From NCBI GenBank assembly GCA_016704655.1, contig JADIZR010000022.1:1-64000 (forward strand): a stretch of 64,000 nt of DNA, written 5' to 3'. The position numbers were made by a program, and so were the translations under genes. Within the stretch, counting starts at the first letter, position 1, and every line of letters begins with the position of its first letter. A model generated the notes under the pieces. The model was not told where the DNA came from. It did not search any database and saw only the letters and a program-made list of their open reading frames with translations. This stretch comes from Pseudomonadota bacterium. GTDB taxonomy: Bacteria; Pseudomonadota; Gammaproteobacteria; Steroidobacterales; Steroidobacteraceae. This document shows positions 46,517 to 55,847 of the stretch, piece after piece.

Positions 46517-47867
46517 GGGTGACACCGAAATGATGCACGATCAGGCTGTCTGGCGTTTGCTCGACGATGAGCGTGTCGCCGGCGGCGGCGGTGAACGAGT
46601 GCCGTTCGAACGGCACGATGTCGAGGTCGAGCCGTGCGGACTGACCCCGCAGTCGCCACGTGTACCGCCTGCCGCGGTCGAAACGCTCATACGATGCGTG
46701 CAGGACTCCGGCGCCGATCCTCGAATTGAATTCGACGTCGCCGAATGCTCCTGGCAGCCGCGGCGCCAGGCGAGGTCGGCCTGTCCCAGCTCGAGCATGC
46801 GCTGGATCGCGATGCCGTTGAGCCAGGGCCAGACTGCGCCGTTATGGTAGGCCGCATCCTTGTGATAGTGCCGGGGCGCCACGTGGTACGGATGAAAGCC
46901 GGGATCACCCTGGTCGAGCGTCGCAACGCCCCACGGATAGACCACCGCTTTCCAGGCTTGCCGGGCTGCGCGTTGCCGATTCCTTGTCACCCAGCACAGT
47001 CGCGAAATTCGCTCCGGGCCGCAGTTGCTCGTACCACAAAGCCTGAATGTCGTTGGCGCGAGTGCTCCGTGGCGAATATGACACCTTGTCGGGTTCGCGG
47101 CGTTCCGTCCGTGGTGTGGTAGTCGATGCTGCCGGGTTTGACGATATCGGGCAGGCGACCGTAAAAACGGGACGCGCGATCGAGGTCCTGGAACTCTGCA
47201 AAGGACATCAGAATGGCACGGGCCTCGTCGAAGTGACCCGTCACGAGCGTGGCACCGGGAAGTGGGATGAAACTGTCGCGACCCCAGTATTCGTTGAACC
47301 ACGGCAACCCGGCGTAAATGCCATCACCGCGCTGACGGGCCACGAGTGAGTCCGTCGTCAGCTGCAGCCAGCGCAGCGCCTGTGTCAGCCGGAAATCGTC
47401 GCTCCAGAAGTAGTGGTCGCCACTGATCACGGCTGTCAGTCGTGCGCTCCGAGCGTCCTGCCATGCAGTTGCTGCCGCGACTGCCTGTTCGAAGTGCGTA
47501 CGGGCTGCTTCACGCGAGGAACCGACGGCAATCAGGAAGCGATCGCCGTGGCCCCCTGCGGATCGAGTGCCGTACCGGCAACGACCAGTTGGTAGTCGCT
47601 GAAGATGCGTCGACCCGCGATGTTGAAGCCGCGAAAGAACGCGTGCTCAGGGTGATCGTTGCGATGCGTCTGCGTGTAGTAGAACGCGGACCGCTTGTTG
47701 GTGAAGGAGACGGCGCGGTTCGCCTCTGCGCTGACGGGGATCGCCAGCGAGTCGAGCGACGCTGCATGCGCCGTCGGTGGTGCCGCGGGCTGCTCCGGCA
47801 TGGAATGGCAGGCGGCCAGCAGCTGGCTGGCCGCGATACACGCCCAGGCCGACAGAGTTCGGGGCAT
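46517..47867 (-). pseudogene. Decayed amylo-alpha-1,6-glucosidase-like gene
   Basis: Protein-like text of one glycogen-debranching-type (GDE C-terminal, (alpha/alpha)6) enzyme is spread over several frames. N-terminus from about 47867: signal with lipobox L-L-A-A-C, then F-F-R-G-F-N-I-A-G-R-R. A shift near 47545 leads to G-D-H-Y-F-W-S-D-D-F-R and Y-A-G-L-P-W-F-N-E-Y-W-G-R-D-S-F-I and Y-H-T-T-D-G-T-P. A shift near 47095 leads to R-A-N-D-I-Q-A-L-W-Y-E-Q-L-R, one near 46985 to V-V-Y-P-W-G-V-A-T-L and Y-H-N-G-A-V-W-P-W-L, and one near 46770 to the C-terminal beta part. Besides the shifts, the parts that should lie between D-G-T-P and R-A-N-D and between L-G-D and V-V-Y-P-W-G are missing, so errors in base calling alone do not explain it. 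Confidence 0.75.
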
Positions 47868-48025
47868 CGGCATTCAAGGAACCTTAGCGAAAAAAGTCGG
47901 AGCTGTCCCGCGCTGCAGGCGGTGTCGTTCGCGGTGAAATTCCGGGAAAAGTCAGGTTCGAGTATCCTTGCGACCGAATCAGCGAGACCCGGGCGCCCGG
48001 GTTTCGCATCACCCGGGATCCGCTC

Positions 48026-50488
48026 ATGATCACTCCTCCCTCGCTGCCCAGGCATGCTCGCGTCGTCATCGTCGGCGGCGGCGTCATCGGCACGTCGACC
48101 GCGTATCACCTTGCCTTGATGGGATGGCAGGACATCGTGCTGCTCGAGCGTCACCAGCTTACGGCCGGCACCACCTGGCATGCAGCGGGACTCATGGTCA
48201 CGTACGGATCGACGTCGGAAACGTCGACCGAGATTCGCAAGTACACTCGCGACCTCTATGGCCGGCTCGAGGCCGAGACCGGGCAGGCGACGGGATTCAT
48301 GCCGATCGGCTTCATCGAAGTCGCTTCCGACAAGGACCGCCTCGAGGAATTCCGTCGCGTCGCCGCGTTCAACCGCTACTGTGGCATCGACGTACAGGAG
48401 ATCTCGCCGCGCCAGGTGCAGGAGCTCTTCCCGCTGGCGAAGGTGGACGACATCGAAGCCGGCTTCTACGTGAAGGAAGACGGGCGCGTGAACCCGGTCG
48501 ACGTCACGATGGCGCTTGGCAAGGGCGCGCGCATGCGCGGCGTGAAGATCCTGGAAGGTGTACCAGCAGCCGGCGTGCTGCAGAAGAACGGGCGTGTCAC
48601 AGGAGTGCGCACGCCATACGGCGATATCCAGACCGACTTTGTCGTCAACTGCGCCGGTCTGTGGGCACGAGAGCTGGGTGCGATGTCGGGCGTGGCGATC
48701 TCGAACCAGGCCGCCGAGCACTACTACCTGATCACCGAAGCGATCAAGGACCTGCCGCCGAACATGCCGGTACTCGAGGACCCGTCCGCGTACGGCTACT
48801 ACCGGCAGGAAGGCGGCGGCCTGATGGTCGGCCTGTTCGAGCCGGTGTGCGCGCCGTGGAAAATCGATGGCGCACCCACGGATACACCCTACCTCGACCT
48901 CGAACCCGACTGGGAACGCATGGGTCCCTACCTCGAGACCGCCATGTCGCGCGTCCCGGTCACGAGCCAGGTGGGCATGAAGAAGTTCTTCTGCGGTCCG
49001 GAGAGTTTCACACCCGACCTCAAGCCGATCGTCGGCGAGGCGCCGGAATTGCGCGGCTACTTCGTCGCGGCGGGACTCAATTCCATCGGCATCCTGACGG
49101 GCGGCGGCCTCGGCCGCGTGATGGCGCACTGGATCATCAATGGCCTGCCCGACGTCGACGTCACCGGCATGAACATCGACCGCGTGCTGCCGTTCCAGGC
49201 CAACCCGGACTACCGGCGTTCACGCACGGTCGAATCGCTCGGCATGGTCTACAAGTGCCATTACCCCACGCACACGCTGAAGACCGCGCGCGGCGCACGG
49301 CGTTCGCCGTTCCACGACCGGCTGGCGGCGCAGGGCGCGTACTTCATCGAGACCAGCGGTTGGGAATCGCCCGGCTGGTATGCAGGCGCGGGCAAGGTTG
49401 CGGATCCCGGTCCGGACACGTGGGGCCGGCCGGCCTGGTGGAGCCGGTGGGAACTCGAGCACCGCGCAGCGCGCGAGAACGTGATCGTCATGGACATGTC
49501 CTTCATGGGCAAATTCATGGTGCAGGGTCGCGACGCCGGCCACTGCCTGAACCGGATTTCAGCGAACAACGTCGACGGCGCGGTAGGCGAGATCACCTAC
49601 ACGCAATGGCTCAACACGCAGGGCAAGCTCGAAGCCGACCTGACGGTCACCAAGCTGGCGGATGACAAGTTCTTCGTCGTTGTCACCGACACGATGGTTC
49701 GACACGCCGAGACCTGGATGAAGCGCAACATTCTGGACGGCGCGCACGCATTCGTCACGGACGTCACCTCAGGTTACGGCCAGCTCAACGTGCAGGGCCC
49801 GCGCTCGCGCGAACTGCTGCAGTCGCTGACCAGCGTCGACCTGTCCAACGCGGCCTTTCCGTTCCGCGCAGCGCGTGAGATCGACATCGGGTATGCGCGC
49901 GTGCTGTGCACCCGCATCACGTATCTTGGTGAACTGGGTTACGAGCTGTTCATTCCTGCGGACCAGGCCGCGCACGTGTACGACCAGGTCGTGGCCGCCG
50001 GCAAGGAGTTCTGCGTGGTGCACGCGGGGCTGCGCGCACTCGGCAGCCTGCGCATGGAGAAAGGCTACCGCGACTACGGGCACGACCTCGATAACACCGA
50101 CGATCCGTATGAGACCGGCCTCGGCTTCGCCATCGACCTGAAGAAGCCCGATGGCTTTATCGGCAAGGAAGCGCTTTTGGGGCGCAAAGCGAAGGGTCCG
50201 CTGCAACGCCGCCTGGTATCGATCCTGATCAAGGATCCGGAGCCGCAGATGTTCCACGCCGAGATCGTGCGCCGCGACGGCAAGGCCGTGGGCTACGTGC
50301 GTGCCGCGTCGTACGGCCACACCCTCGGCGGCGCGGTCGGCCTCGCGTTCCTCGAACCGAAGCAGACCGTGGATGAGGCATACCTGACGTCCGGCACCTG
50401 GGAAGTCGAGATTGCGGGTCGGCTTTACCCGGCCTTGGTCACCAGCCGACCGCTGTACGACCCCAAGTCAGAACGGACGAAGATGTGA
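48026..50488 (+). CDS. Dimethylglycine/sarcosine dehydrogenase-like FAD protein with GcvT domain
   Basis: 820 residues. Domains: FAD-binding oxidase (about 10-400) with V-V-I-V-G-G-G-V-I-G-T-S-T-A-Y-H and T-T-W-H-A-A-G-L, in which the histidine is the site of covalent FAD in dimethylglycine dehydrogenase; linker FAO_M (about 405-455); tetrahydrofolate-binding GCV_T (about 460-710) with M-D-M-S-F-M-G-K-F and L-G-Y-E-L-F-I-P; and GCV_T C-terminal barrel (about 720-815). Such enzymes remove N-methyl groups from glycine betaine breakdown products and pass the C1 unit to THF. Start ATG 48026. A terminator follows at 50507-50539. No other betaine-degradation genes are near. Confidence 0.9.
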   Translation: MITPPSLPRHARVVIVGGGVIGTSTAYHLALMGWQDIVLLERHQLTAGTTWHAAGLMVTYGSTSETSTEIRKYTRDLYGRLEAETGQATGFMPIGFIEVASDKDRLEEFRRVAAFNRYCGIDVQEISPRQVQELFPLAKVDDIEAGFYVKEDGRVNPVDVTMALGKGARMRGVKILEGVPAAGVLQKNGRVTGVRTPYGDIQTDFVVNCAGLWARELGAMSGVAISNQAAEHYYLITEAIKDLPPNMPVLEDPSAYGYYRQEGGGLMVGLFEPVCAPWKIDGAPTDTPYLDLEPDWERMGPYLETAMSRVPVTSQVGMKKFFCGPESFTPDLKPIVGEAPELRGYFVAAGLNSIGILTGGGLGRVMAHWIINGLPDVDVTGMNIDRVLPFQANPDYRRSRTVESLGMVYKCHYPTHTLKTARGARRSPFHDRLAAQGAYFIETSGWESPGWYAGAGKVADPGPDTWGRPAWWSRWELEHRAARENVIVMDMSFMGKFMVQGRDAGHCLNRISANNVDGAVGEITYTQWLNTQGKLEADLTVTKLADDKFFVVVTDTMVRHAETWMKRNILDGAHAFVTDVTSGYGQLNVQGPRSRELLQSLTSVDLSNAAFPFRAAREIDIGYARVLCTRITYLGELGYELFIPADQAAHVYDQVVAAGKEFCVVHAGLRALGSLRMEKGYRDYGHDLDNTDDPYETGLGFAIDLKKPDGFIGKEALLGRKAKGPLQRRLVSILIKDPEPQMFHAEIVRRDGKAVGYVRAASYGHTLGGAVGLAFLEPKQTVDEAYLTSGTWEVEIAGRLYPALVTSRPLYDPKSERTKM

Positions 50489-50506
50489 CGCCAACAGGGT
50501 CAGATG

Positions 50507-50539
50507 AAGAGATCGGGCAGCGGTGCCACCCGATCTTTT
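50507..50539 (+). terminator. Rho-independent terminator
   Basis: AGATCGGG (50510-50517) pairs with CCCGATCT (50529-50536), with flanking A/T pairs and TTTT at the end; 19 bases after the dehydrogenase stop. Confidence 0.85.
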
Positions 50540-50669
50540 GAGTCCGACGATCGCTGCGGCGGTCAGAAGCGCGAAGAGACGAAATGCCGGTCGTGGGAAC
50601 GATTGCGCTTTGCACACGGTCTTACTCAACGTCGAGACGGGAAACCACTCCTGGAGGAGTACCACAGCG

Positions 50670-51323
50670 ATGATTCGACGCGTAGGAACGGCCCTGGTTG
50701 GCGCGGCGGTGCTCACTGCATTCGCTGGCTGCGCTTCCCAGGAATCGTTCGGCCTGCCGGACCTGACACCGCGCGGCGCGGCTCCGGGCGTACAGATCTA
50801 TTCGAGCTACGGGTACGGCTACGGCACCGGCTACCCCAACCGTTACCAACCGGGTTACGGCAACCTTTACGACTATGCCAACCCGTATTACGCCGCGCAG
50901 GGACCGTATCCCTACGGTTATGGTTATGGTTACGCGTACAACCCCTATCCGCGATACGTCGTCGTGCCGTGTGCCGACAGCAATCGCGATGGGCGTTGCG
51001 ACAGACAGCCGCCGAAGCAGCGCCACGACCGCGACCCGCGCGGTCACGACAACAACGATCCTCCGGCCCAGCCTCACCGCGGTGACCGCGGCGCAGTGCC
51101 GCGCGTGAGGAACGGCAACGACCGTGACGTTGCGTTGAACACTCAACAACGAGCGGTGCCTGTGCCCGCGCCAGTCCTCCAGCAACCTGCGAGGGTCCAG
51201 CCTGAACCCCGCCGTGTGACGCCATCGGCAGCGGCCGGTCAGCGGGGACCTCGCGCCGGCAGCGGACGCGCAGCCACGACCGGCACCGACGTCGTGTCGT
51301 CGCCTCCCACGCAAGAACCCTGA
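50670..51323 (+). CDS. Tyr/Gly/Pro-rich lipoprotein, unknown function
   Basis: 217 residues from ATG 50670, with GGAGGAG ten bases upstream; the frame is open to 50523 without support. Lipobox A-F-A-G-C (Cys about 22). Residues about 45-92 are repeats of G-Y, P-Y and Y-G-Y (for example Y-G-Y-G-Y-G-T-G-Y), then a short conserved-looking Y-V-V-V-P-C-A-D-S-N-R-D-G-R-C-D, which may be a Ca-binding D-x-N-x-D-G type loop, then a basic disordered tail rich in R, P, Q and D. Likely surface-attached and largely unstructured. Confidence 0.72.
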   Translation: MIRRVGTALVGAAVLTAFAGCASQESFGLPDLTPRGAAPGVQIYSSYGYGYGTGYPNRYQPGYGNLYDYANPYYAAQGPYPYGYGYGYAYNPYPRYVVVPCADSNRDGRCDRQPPKQRHDRDPRGHDNNDPPAQPHRGDRGAVPRVRNGNDRDVALNTQQRAVPVPAPVLQQPARVQPEPRRVTPSAAAGQRGPRAGSGRAATTGTDVVSSPPTQEP

Positions 51324-51356
51324 GCTACCGGGCGCGTCCTCGCCGATAATGCGTCG

Positions 51357-52997
51357 ATGACGACGCCTGCGAAAAAGAAGAGCCTCCAGCCCAGCACGCT
51401 CCGCATCGGCCACCGCTATCGGCCTTCGCGGCTCAATGGCCCTTATGACGCGCTGATCATCGGCTCCGGCATCGGCGGCCTGACGACGGCTGCGCTGCTG
51501 TCCGAACTCGGCTGGCGCGTCGCGGTGCTCGAGCAGCACTACACGGCCGGCGGCGCCACGCACAGCTACGAGCGCAACGGTTACGAGTGGGACGTCGGCG
51601 TGCATTACATCGGCGACATGGGTGGCGCCACGATGTCACGTCGGCTCATGGATTTCCTGACGCAGGGCAAGGTCGCGTGGGCGCCCATGGACGCGCACTA
51701 CGATCGCTTCTTCATCGGTGACCGGACCTACGACGCCGTCGCGGGCCCGGCAGAGTTCCGCGACAACCTGCTGGCGTGCTTTCCGCGCGAGGCCGCTGCG
51801 ATCGATCGCTACCTCGAATTGCTGCGGGAAGTCTCGCGCGGCATGCGCACGTTCACGCTGGATCGAACGCTGCCGGCGTGGGCCTCCATGCTGGCAGGGC
51901 CGATCCTGCGGCGTCGCTTGCCCCGCAATTTCCAGCGCACGACCTGGGAAGTGCTCTCGGAGCTGACCTCCGACCCCGAACTGATCGCCGTGCTGACCGG
52001 CCAGTGGGGCGATCTTGGTTTACCGCCGAAGCGTTCGTCTTTCGTGGTGCAGGCCCTGATCGCGCGGCATTACATGCACGGTGGCTTTTATCCGGTGGGA
52101 GGCGCCTGGCGTATTGGAGAAGCGATCCTGCCCCGTATCCGTGCCACGGGCGGCGAAGTGTTCACGTACGCGCGCGTCGATGAAGTGCTGCTGCGCGACG
52201 GCAAGGTGAGCGGCGTGCGCATGGCGGACGGTCACGAAATCGACTGCAAGGTGGTCATTTCGAGCGCTGGAGTGAACAACACCTTCACCAGACTGCTGCC
52301 GCCACAGGTGGTGCAGGAGCACGGCTACGACCGGCTGCTAAAGACCGTGAAGCCGAGCATCGGCCACCTCGGCGTTTACATCGGTCTGCTGGGGACAGCG
52401 CAGGAACTCAGCCTGCCGAAGACCAACTACTGGATCTACCCGGGCGGCAACGATTACGACGGCGCGCTCGACCGCTTCCTGCAGGATCCGCACGGTCCAT
52501 TTCCGGTCGTGTACCTGTCGTTCCCCTCAGCGAAGGATCCCTCGTTCGAACGGCGTCATCCAGGGCGCTCGACGATCGAGATCGTGGCGCCTGCGCCTTA
52601 CGAAATCTTCGAGCAATGGGCGGACAGCACCTGGGGCAAGCGCGGCGACGATTACGACGCGCTGAAGCAATCATACGGCGAGCGCCTGCTCGAGCATCTC
52701 TACGACAAGGTGCCGCAGGTGCGCGGGCGCGTCGATTACTGGGAAGTGTCGACACCCCTGTCGATGCAGCACTTCTGCGGCTACGGTCGCGGCGAGCTCT
52801 ACGGGCTGGACCACGATCCCGAACGCTTCCGGCAGGACTGGTTGCGACCGCGCACCCGCATCAAGGGGCTTTGGCTCACCGGGCAGGACGTGATGTCGTG
52901 CGGTGTTGCAGGCGCCATGATGGGTGGCATGGCGTCTGCGGCCGCGATCGCGGGCCCGCGGCGAATGGTCCCGGTGATGAAGCGGATATTCGGCTGA
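51357..52997 (+). CDS. FAD-dependent oxidoreductase, CrtI/retinol-saturase-like
   Basis: 546 residues. FAD motif A-L-I-I-G-S-G-I-G-G-L-T-T-A-A-L-L (about 28-44), E-Q-H-Y-T-A-G-G-A-T-H-S-Y (about 58-70) and D-V-G-V-H-Y-I-G, which together are typical of the phytoene desaturase/all-trans-retinol 13,14-reductase branch. The C-terminal flavin segment is G-L-W-L-T-G-Q-D-V-M-S-C-G-V-A-G-A-M-M-G-G. It reduces or dehydrogenates a polyene or related lipid, perhaps at the membrane. No carotenoid genes are near. Convergent with the cytochrome gene, with a 24-base gap. Confidence 0.86.
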   Translation: MTTPAKKKSLQPSTLRIGHRYRPSRLNGPYDALIIGSGIGGLTTAALLSELGWRVAVLEQHYTAGGATHSYERNGYEWDVGVHYIGDMGGATMSRRLMDFLTQGKVAWAPMDAHYDRFFIGDRTYDAVAGPAEFRDNLLACFPREAAAIDRYLELLREVSRGMRTFTLDRTLPAWASMLAGPILRRRLPRNFQRTTWEVLSELTSDPELIAVLTGQWGDLGLPPKRSSFVVQALIARHYMHGGFYPVGGAWRIGEAILPRIRATGGEVFTYARVDEVLLRDGKVSGVRMADGHEIDCKVVISSAGVNNTFTRLLPPQVVQEHGYDRLLKTVKPSIGHLGVYIGLLGTAQELSLPKTNYWIYPGGNDYDGALDRFLQDPHGPFPVVYLSFPSAKDPSFERRHPGRSTIEIVAPAPYEIFEQWADSTWGKRGDDYDALKQSYGERLLEHLYDKVPQVRGRVDYWEVSTPLSMQHFCGYGRGELYGLDHDPERFRQDWLRPRTRIKGLWLTGQDVMSCGVAGAMMGGMASAAAIAGPRRMVPVMKRIFG

Positions 52998-53021
52998 ATC
53001 CAGCCAGGGACCGGGCTGCCG

Positions 53022-53504
53022 CTATTGCTCCGGGCCGCTCGGCATCGTCCACTCCCCGGTCTGCGTGCTGAGCTTGTGGCAACTCATGCAGTCGCTCTTG
53101 TACGTCGTCACGTAGGCATTGTTCGTGCCACCGACGAGGTGCACCAGGTGCAGCAGGCGTGAAAAAGGCGGTGCCTTCTTCGAGCCCGTGTCATGGCAGT
53201 CCAGGCACGCACCCGGGATGTCCTCGAGCGAGTCGTCCGCGGCGGGATGTTTGCCCTTCAGCGTTAGCCCCGCCGGTGCGCTGGCCTTGCTCTTCGCCAG
53301 CAGGCCTGGCTCGATCTTTCCAGCCGTCCATTGCTCGAGGGCAACGCTCAAGCGCTCATCCTTGCCCTTGCTCTTGTCGAGCACGTGGCAGCTTACACAG
53401 CCTTTCGGATAGGGATCGACAGCCGTGTTGCCGACCGTCGGCAGGACGCACAGTGTCGTGACCAGCAGGGACGCCGCCAGAAAAGTTTGGGAATGAATGC
53501 TCAT
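53022..53504 (-). CDS. Periplasmic c-type cytochrome with three haem motifs
   Basis: 160 residues from ATG 53504, with GAGG upstream. Signal peptide to about residue 28. Three C-x-x-C-H sites: C-V-S-C-H (about 36-40), C-L-D-C-H (about 101-105) and C-M-S-C-H (about 141-145); extra His at H-L-V-H-L could be an axial ligand. The spacing is not of class I cytochromes but of small multihaem carriers. It probably shuttles electrons in the periplasm; partner unknown. The flavin enzyme at 51357 is convergent and not co-transcribed. Confidence 0.88.
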   Translation of the reverse strand: MSIHSQTFLAASLLVTTLCVLPTVGNTAVDPYPKGCVSCHVLDKSKGKDERLSVALEQWTAGKIEPGLLAKSKASAPAGLTLKGKHPAADDSLEDIPGACLDCHDTGSKKAPPFSRLLHLVHLVGGTNNAYVTTYKSDCMSCHKLSTQTGEWTMPSGPEQ

Positions 53505-53652
53505 GTCGCACACCTCGTTATGTGGGCGCGACGCAAATGGCCTGCCGAACCGTGCCGCGGACCATGGACGATCAGCGCAAGTCAGCGTCGTTCAACGCCA
53601 TGATCCGCTCGTCAGCGGATGCAGGCAAATGACAGGACCGGGCCGATCGGGC

Positions 53653-54984
53653 TTACGGAAGAGGCTCAGCCTGCAGCAGCGCCTCGGACGGCGGTCGCAC
53701 CGCCTGGAGCCTCGCCGCAACCTGCTCGGCCTGTTCCATCACGCGCAACACGTTCAATCCCGCGAGCTTCGCGACGTCGGCATCCGACCAGCCCCGACGC
53801 ATCATTTCCGCCAGCAACGCCGGATACCGGTCGACTGCCTCCAGGCCCTGCGGCCCCGTGGGAATGCCGTCGAAGTCGGAGCCGATGCCGACGTGGTCGA
53901 TTCCCGCAACCTTGCGGATGTGTTCGATGTGATCGGCGACTTCTGCCAGGGTCACGATCGGCTTCGGATGCGCCTTCTCCCAGGCTTCAAGTGCTGCTTT
54001 CGCCTTGTCAGGCTGGCCGATGTACAGCCCCGCATACGGCGGCGAGTTGTAGCGAGTGTGTTCGGCAGCGTAATCCGCCTCCCATTGATTCGCGGCCTCG
54101 GAGACGTAAGCCGGGTAGAAATTCACCATCACCACGCCGCCGTTCTTCGCGACCAGCCGCAGCACATCGTCAGCAACGTTGCGCGGGTGACTGTTGATCG
54201 CCCGCGCCGAGGAGTGGGAGAAAATCACCGGTGCTTCGGTGACCGCAAGCACGGCCTGCATCGCTTCTGGCGAGACATGGCTCAGGTCGACCAGCATGCC
54301 CAGCCGGTTCATTTCCCTGACGACCTCCAGGCCGAAAGGCGTGAGTCCGTGGTGCGTCGGCGTATCCGTCGCCGCGTCGACCCAGCCGGTGTTCCGCGTG
54401 TGCGTCAGCGTCATGTAGCGCGCGCCCAGGTCGTACATCGATCGCAACGTCGCCAGCGAGTCGTTGATCGAGTGCCCGCCCTCGAGGCCGACCAGCGACG
54501 CGATTTTTCCCGAACGATGGATACGACGCACGTCGTCCGCGGTGTACGCCATCTGGAAATCGGCTGGATACATCGCCGCCATTCGCTTGACGAGATCGAT
54601 CTGCTCGAGCGTCGCCTGGACCGCGTCATTGCCCTTGAGCTCCGTCGGCACCCAGACCGACCAGAATTGCCCGCCCATGCGGCCCGCGCGCAGGCGCGGA
54701 ATGTCCGTCATCAAGGGTGCGCCGCCTTCGGGCACAGGAAGTTTCGCCGTATCCGACCGTAGATCGATCGACGCCAGCGCTCCCTTCGACCGATCGCGCA
54801 ATTCCCACGGCAGGTCGTTGTGGGCGTCGATGAGCGGCGTTTTTGCCAGTACCCGATCCACACGGGCGGCAAAGTCGTCGTCGGCCGCGGCGCCCACGCC
54901 CGCGGCAGCCACCAGGAGCGCCAGCGTCGCCACGGCAACAACGTTGCGTCCACTCTGTCGAACCACGCAGGAATGTCCGGGCAT
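53653..54984 (-). CDS. Membrane dipeptidase (peptidase M19, renal dipeptidase family)
   Basis: 443 residues from ATG 54984 (GTG 54993 is possible). Signal peptide to about residue 32 (G-A-A-A). Zinc ligands of the family: D-A-H-N-D-L (H-x-D), L-E-G-G-H-S (bridging Glu), L-V-D-L-S-H-V-S and F-S-H-S-S-A-R (two His), and I-G-S-D-F-D-G. Hydrolyses dipeptides, often with D-residues at the C-terminus, in the periplasm. Since D-aminoacylase and DgcN genes are 6-8 kb away, it may feed D-amino acid use, but there is no operon link. Confidence 0.93.
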   Translation of the reverse strand: MPGHSCVVRQSGRNVVAVATLALLVAAAGVGAAADDDFAARVDRVLAKTPLIDAHNDLPWELRDRSKGALASIDLRSDTAKLPVPEGGAPLMTDIPRLRAGRMGGQFWSVWVPTELKGNDAVQATLEQIDLVKRMAAMYPADFQMAYTADDVRRIHRSGKIASLVGLEGGHSINDSLATLRSMYDLGARYMTLTHTRNTGWVDAATDTPTHHGLTPFGLEVVREMNRLGMLVDLSHVSPEAMQAVLAVTEAPVIFSHSSARAINSHPRNVADDVLRLVAKNGGVVMVNFYPAYVSEAANQWEADYAAEHTRYNSPPYAGLYIGQPDKAKAALEAWEKAHPKPIVTLAEVADHIEHIRKVAGIDHVGIGSDFDGIPTGPQGLEAVDRYPALLAEMMRRGWSDADVAKLAGLNVLRVMEQAEQVAARLQAVRPPSEALLQAEPLP

Positions 54985-55138
54985 GCAGGTCACCGCAACG
55001 TATGAAGGACGCGTCAGGATACTCGAAGCTGCCGCGGTTATGGCGCTGCCAGCAAGGCAATCAACGCCGGCTCCACGACCTCGGGGCGCTCGAGGTTATG
55101 ATGCAGCCGCTGCATAAAACTCATCACTCTGGACGCGC

Positions 55139-55780
55139 ATGAACCTACGCCGTATCGTGGAACACGTCCGCAAGCTGGATTGGACTGCGTTCGGAATCGA
55201 ACTGCTCATCGTCATCGTCGGCGTCTTCATCGGCATCCAGGTCTCAAACTGGAATGTCGAGCGCGAGGCCAGGCAAAGAGGCGCGGTGTTTGCCGAACGC
55301 CTCAAGGCCGATCTGCGCGAGGAAGCCTGGTACTACCAGCTGCAGATCGAGTACAGCCGCGACGTGCTGGCCAACGCGGAGCGGGCTGTCGACGCACTCA
55401 GCGGACGACTGCAAGATTCGAACGAGGCGCTCCTGATCAGTGCTTATCGCGCGACCCAGTACAAGCAGAGAGCTCGACGCCGCGCTACCTATGACGAACT
55501 CGTCTCGACCGGCACGCTTGGCCTGATCAAGGGCCAGACGCTGCGCAACACGGCCCTGCAGGTCTACAACCTTCCGACGTTGGACAACGTTGCCAGGGAG
55601 GGCATGCAGTCGCGTTACCGCGAGACATTCAGGATGACCGTGCCGAACGAAGTCCAGCGGAAACTTGGCAGCTGTTGCGGCGATCGCCTTGTCCGCGCCG
55701 GCGACTACGAAGGTCTCGGCGACCTGACGGGCAACAACCGGGACGTCATGCAGAGCCTGCAGGTCATTGCGAGCGAGTAA
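55139..55780 (+). CDS. Membrane-anchored DUF6090-like protein
   Basis: 213 residues. One membrane helix at about 17-38 (F-G-I-E-L-L-I-V-I-V-G-V-F-I-G-I-Q-V-S-N-W-N), exactly the head of a large family of unknown single-pass proteins, followed by a helical soluble domain with E-R-L-K-A-D-L-R-E-E and T-Y-D-E-L-V-S-T-G-T-L-G-L-I. Function unknown. Followed by the photolyase gene, whose longest frame would overlap it by a few bases. Confidence 0.75.
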   Translation: MNLRRIVEHVRKLDWTAFGIELLIVIVGVFIGIQVSNWNVEREARQRGAVFAERLKADLREEAWYYQLQIEYSRDVLANAERAVDALSGRLQDSNEALLISAYRATQYKQRARRRATYDELVSTGTLGLIKGQTLRNTALQVYNLPTLDNVAREGMQSRYRETFRMTVPNEVQRKLGSCCGDRLVRAGDYEGLGDLTGNNRDVMQSLQVIASE

Positions 55781-55847
55781 TTGCCGATGCAACCACCCGC
55801 AGGCGAATTCCGTGGCAACAAAGCCTCCCTGCCCAGCAAGGGTACGC

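Noticed and set aside
47510..49129. 539-residue open frame on the - strand
   Set aside because: Antisense to the dimethylglycine-dehydrogenase-like gene; composition (His/Arg/Asp-rich) is that of a shadow frame.
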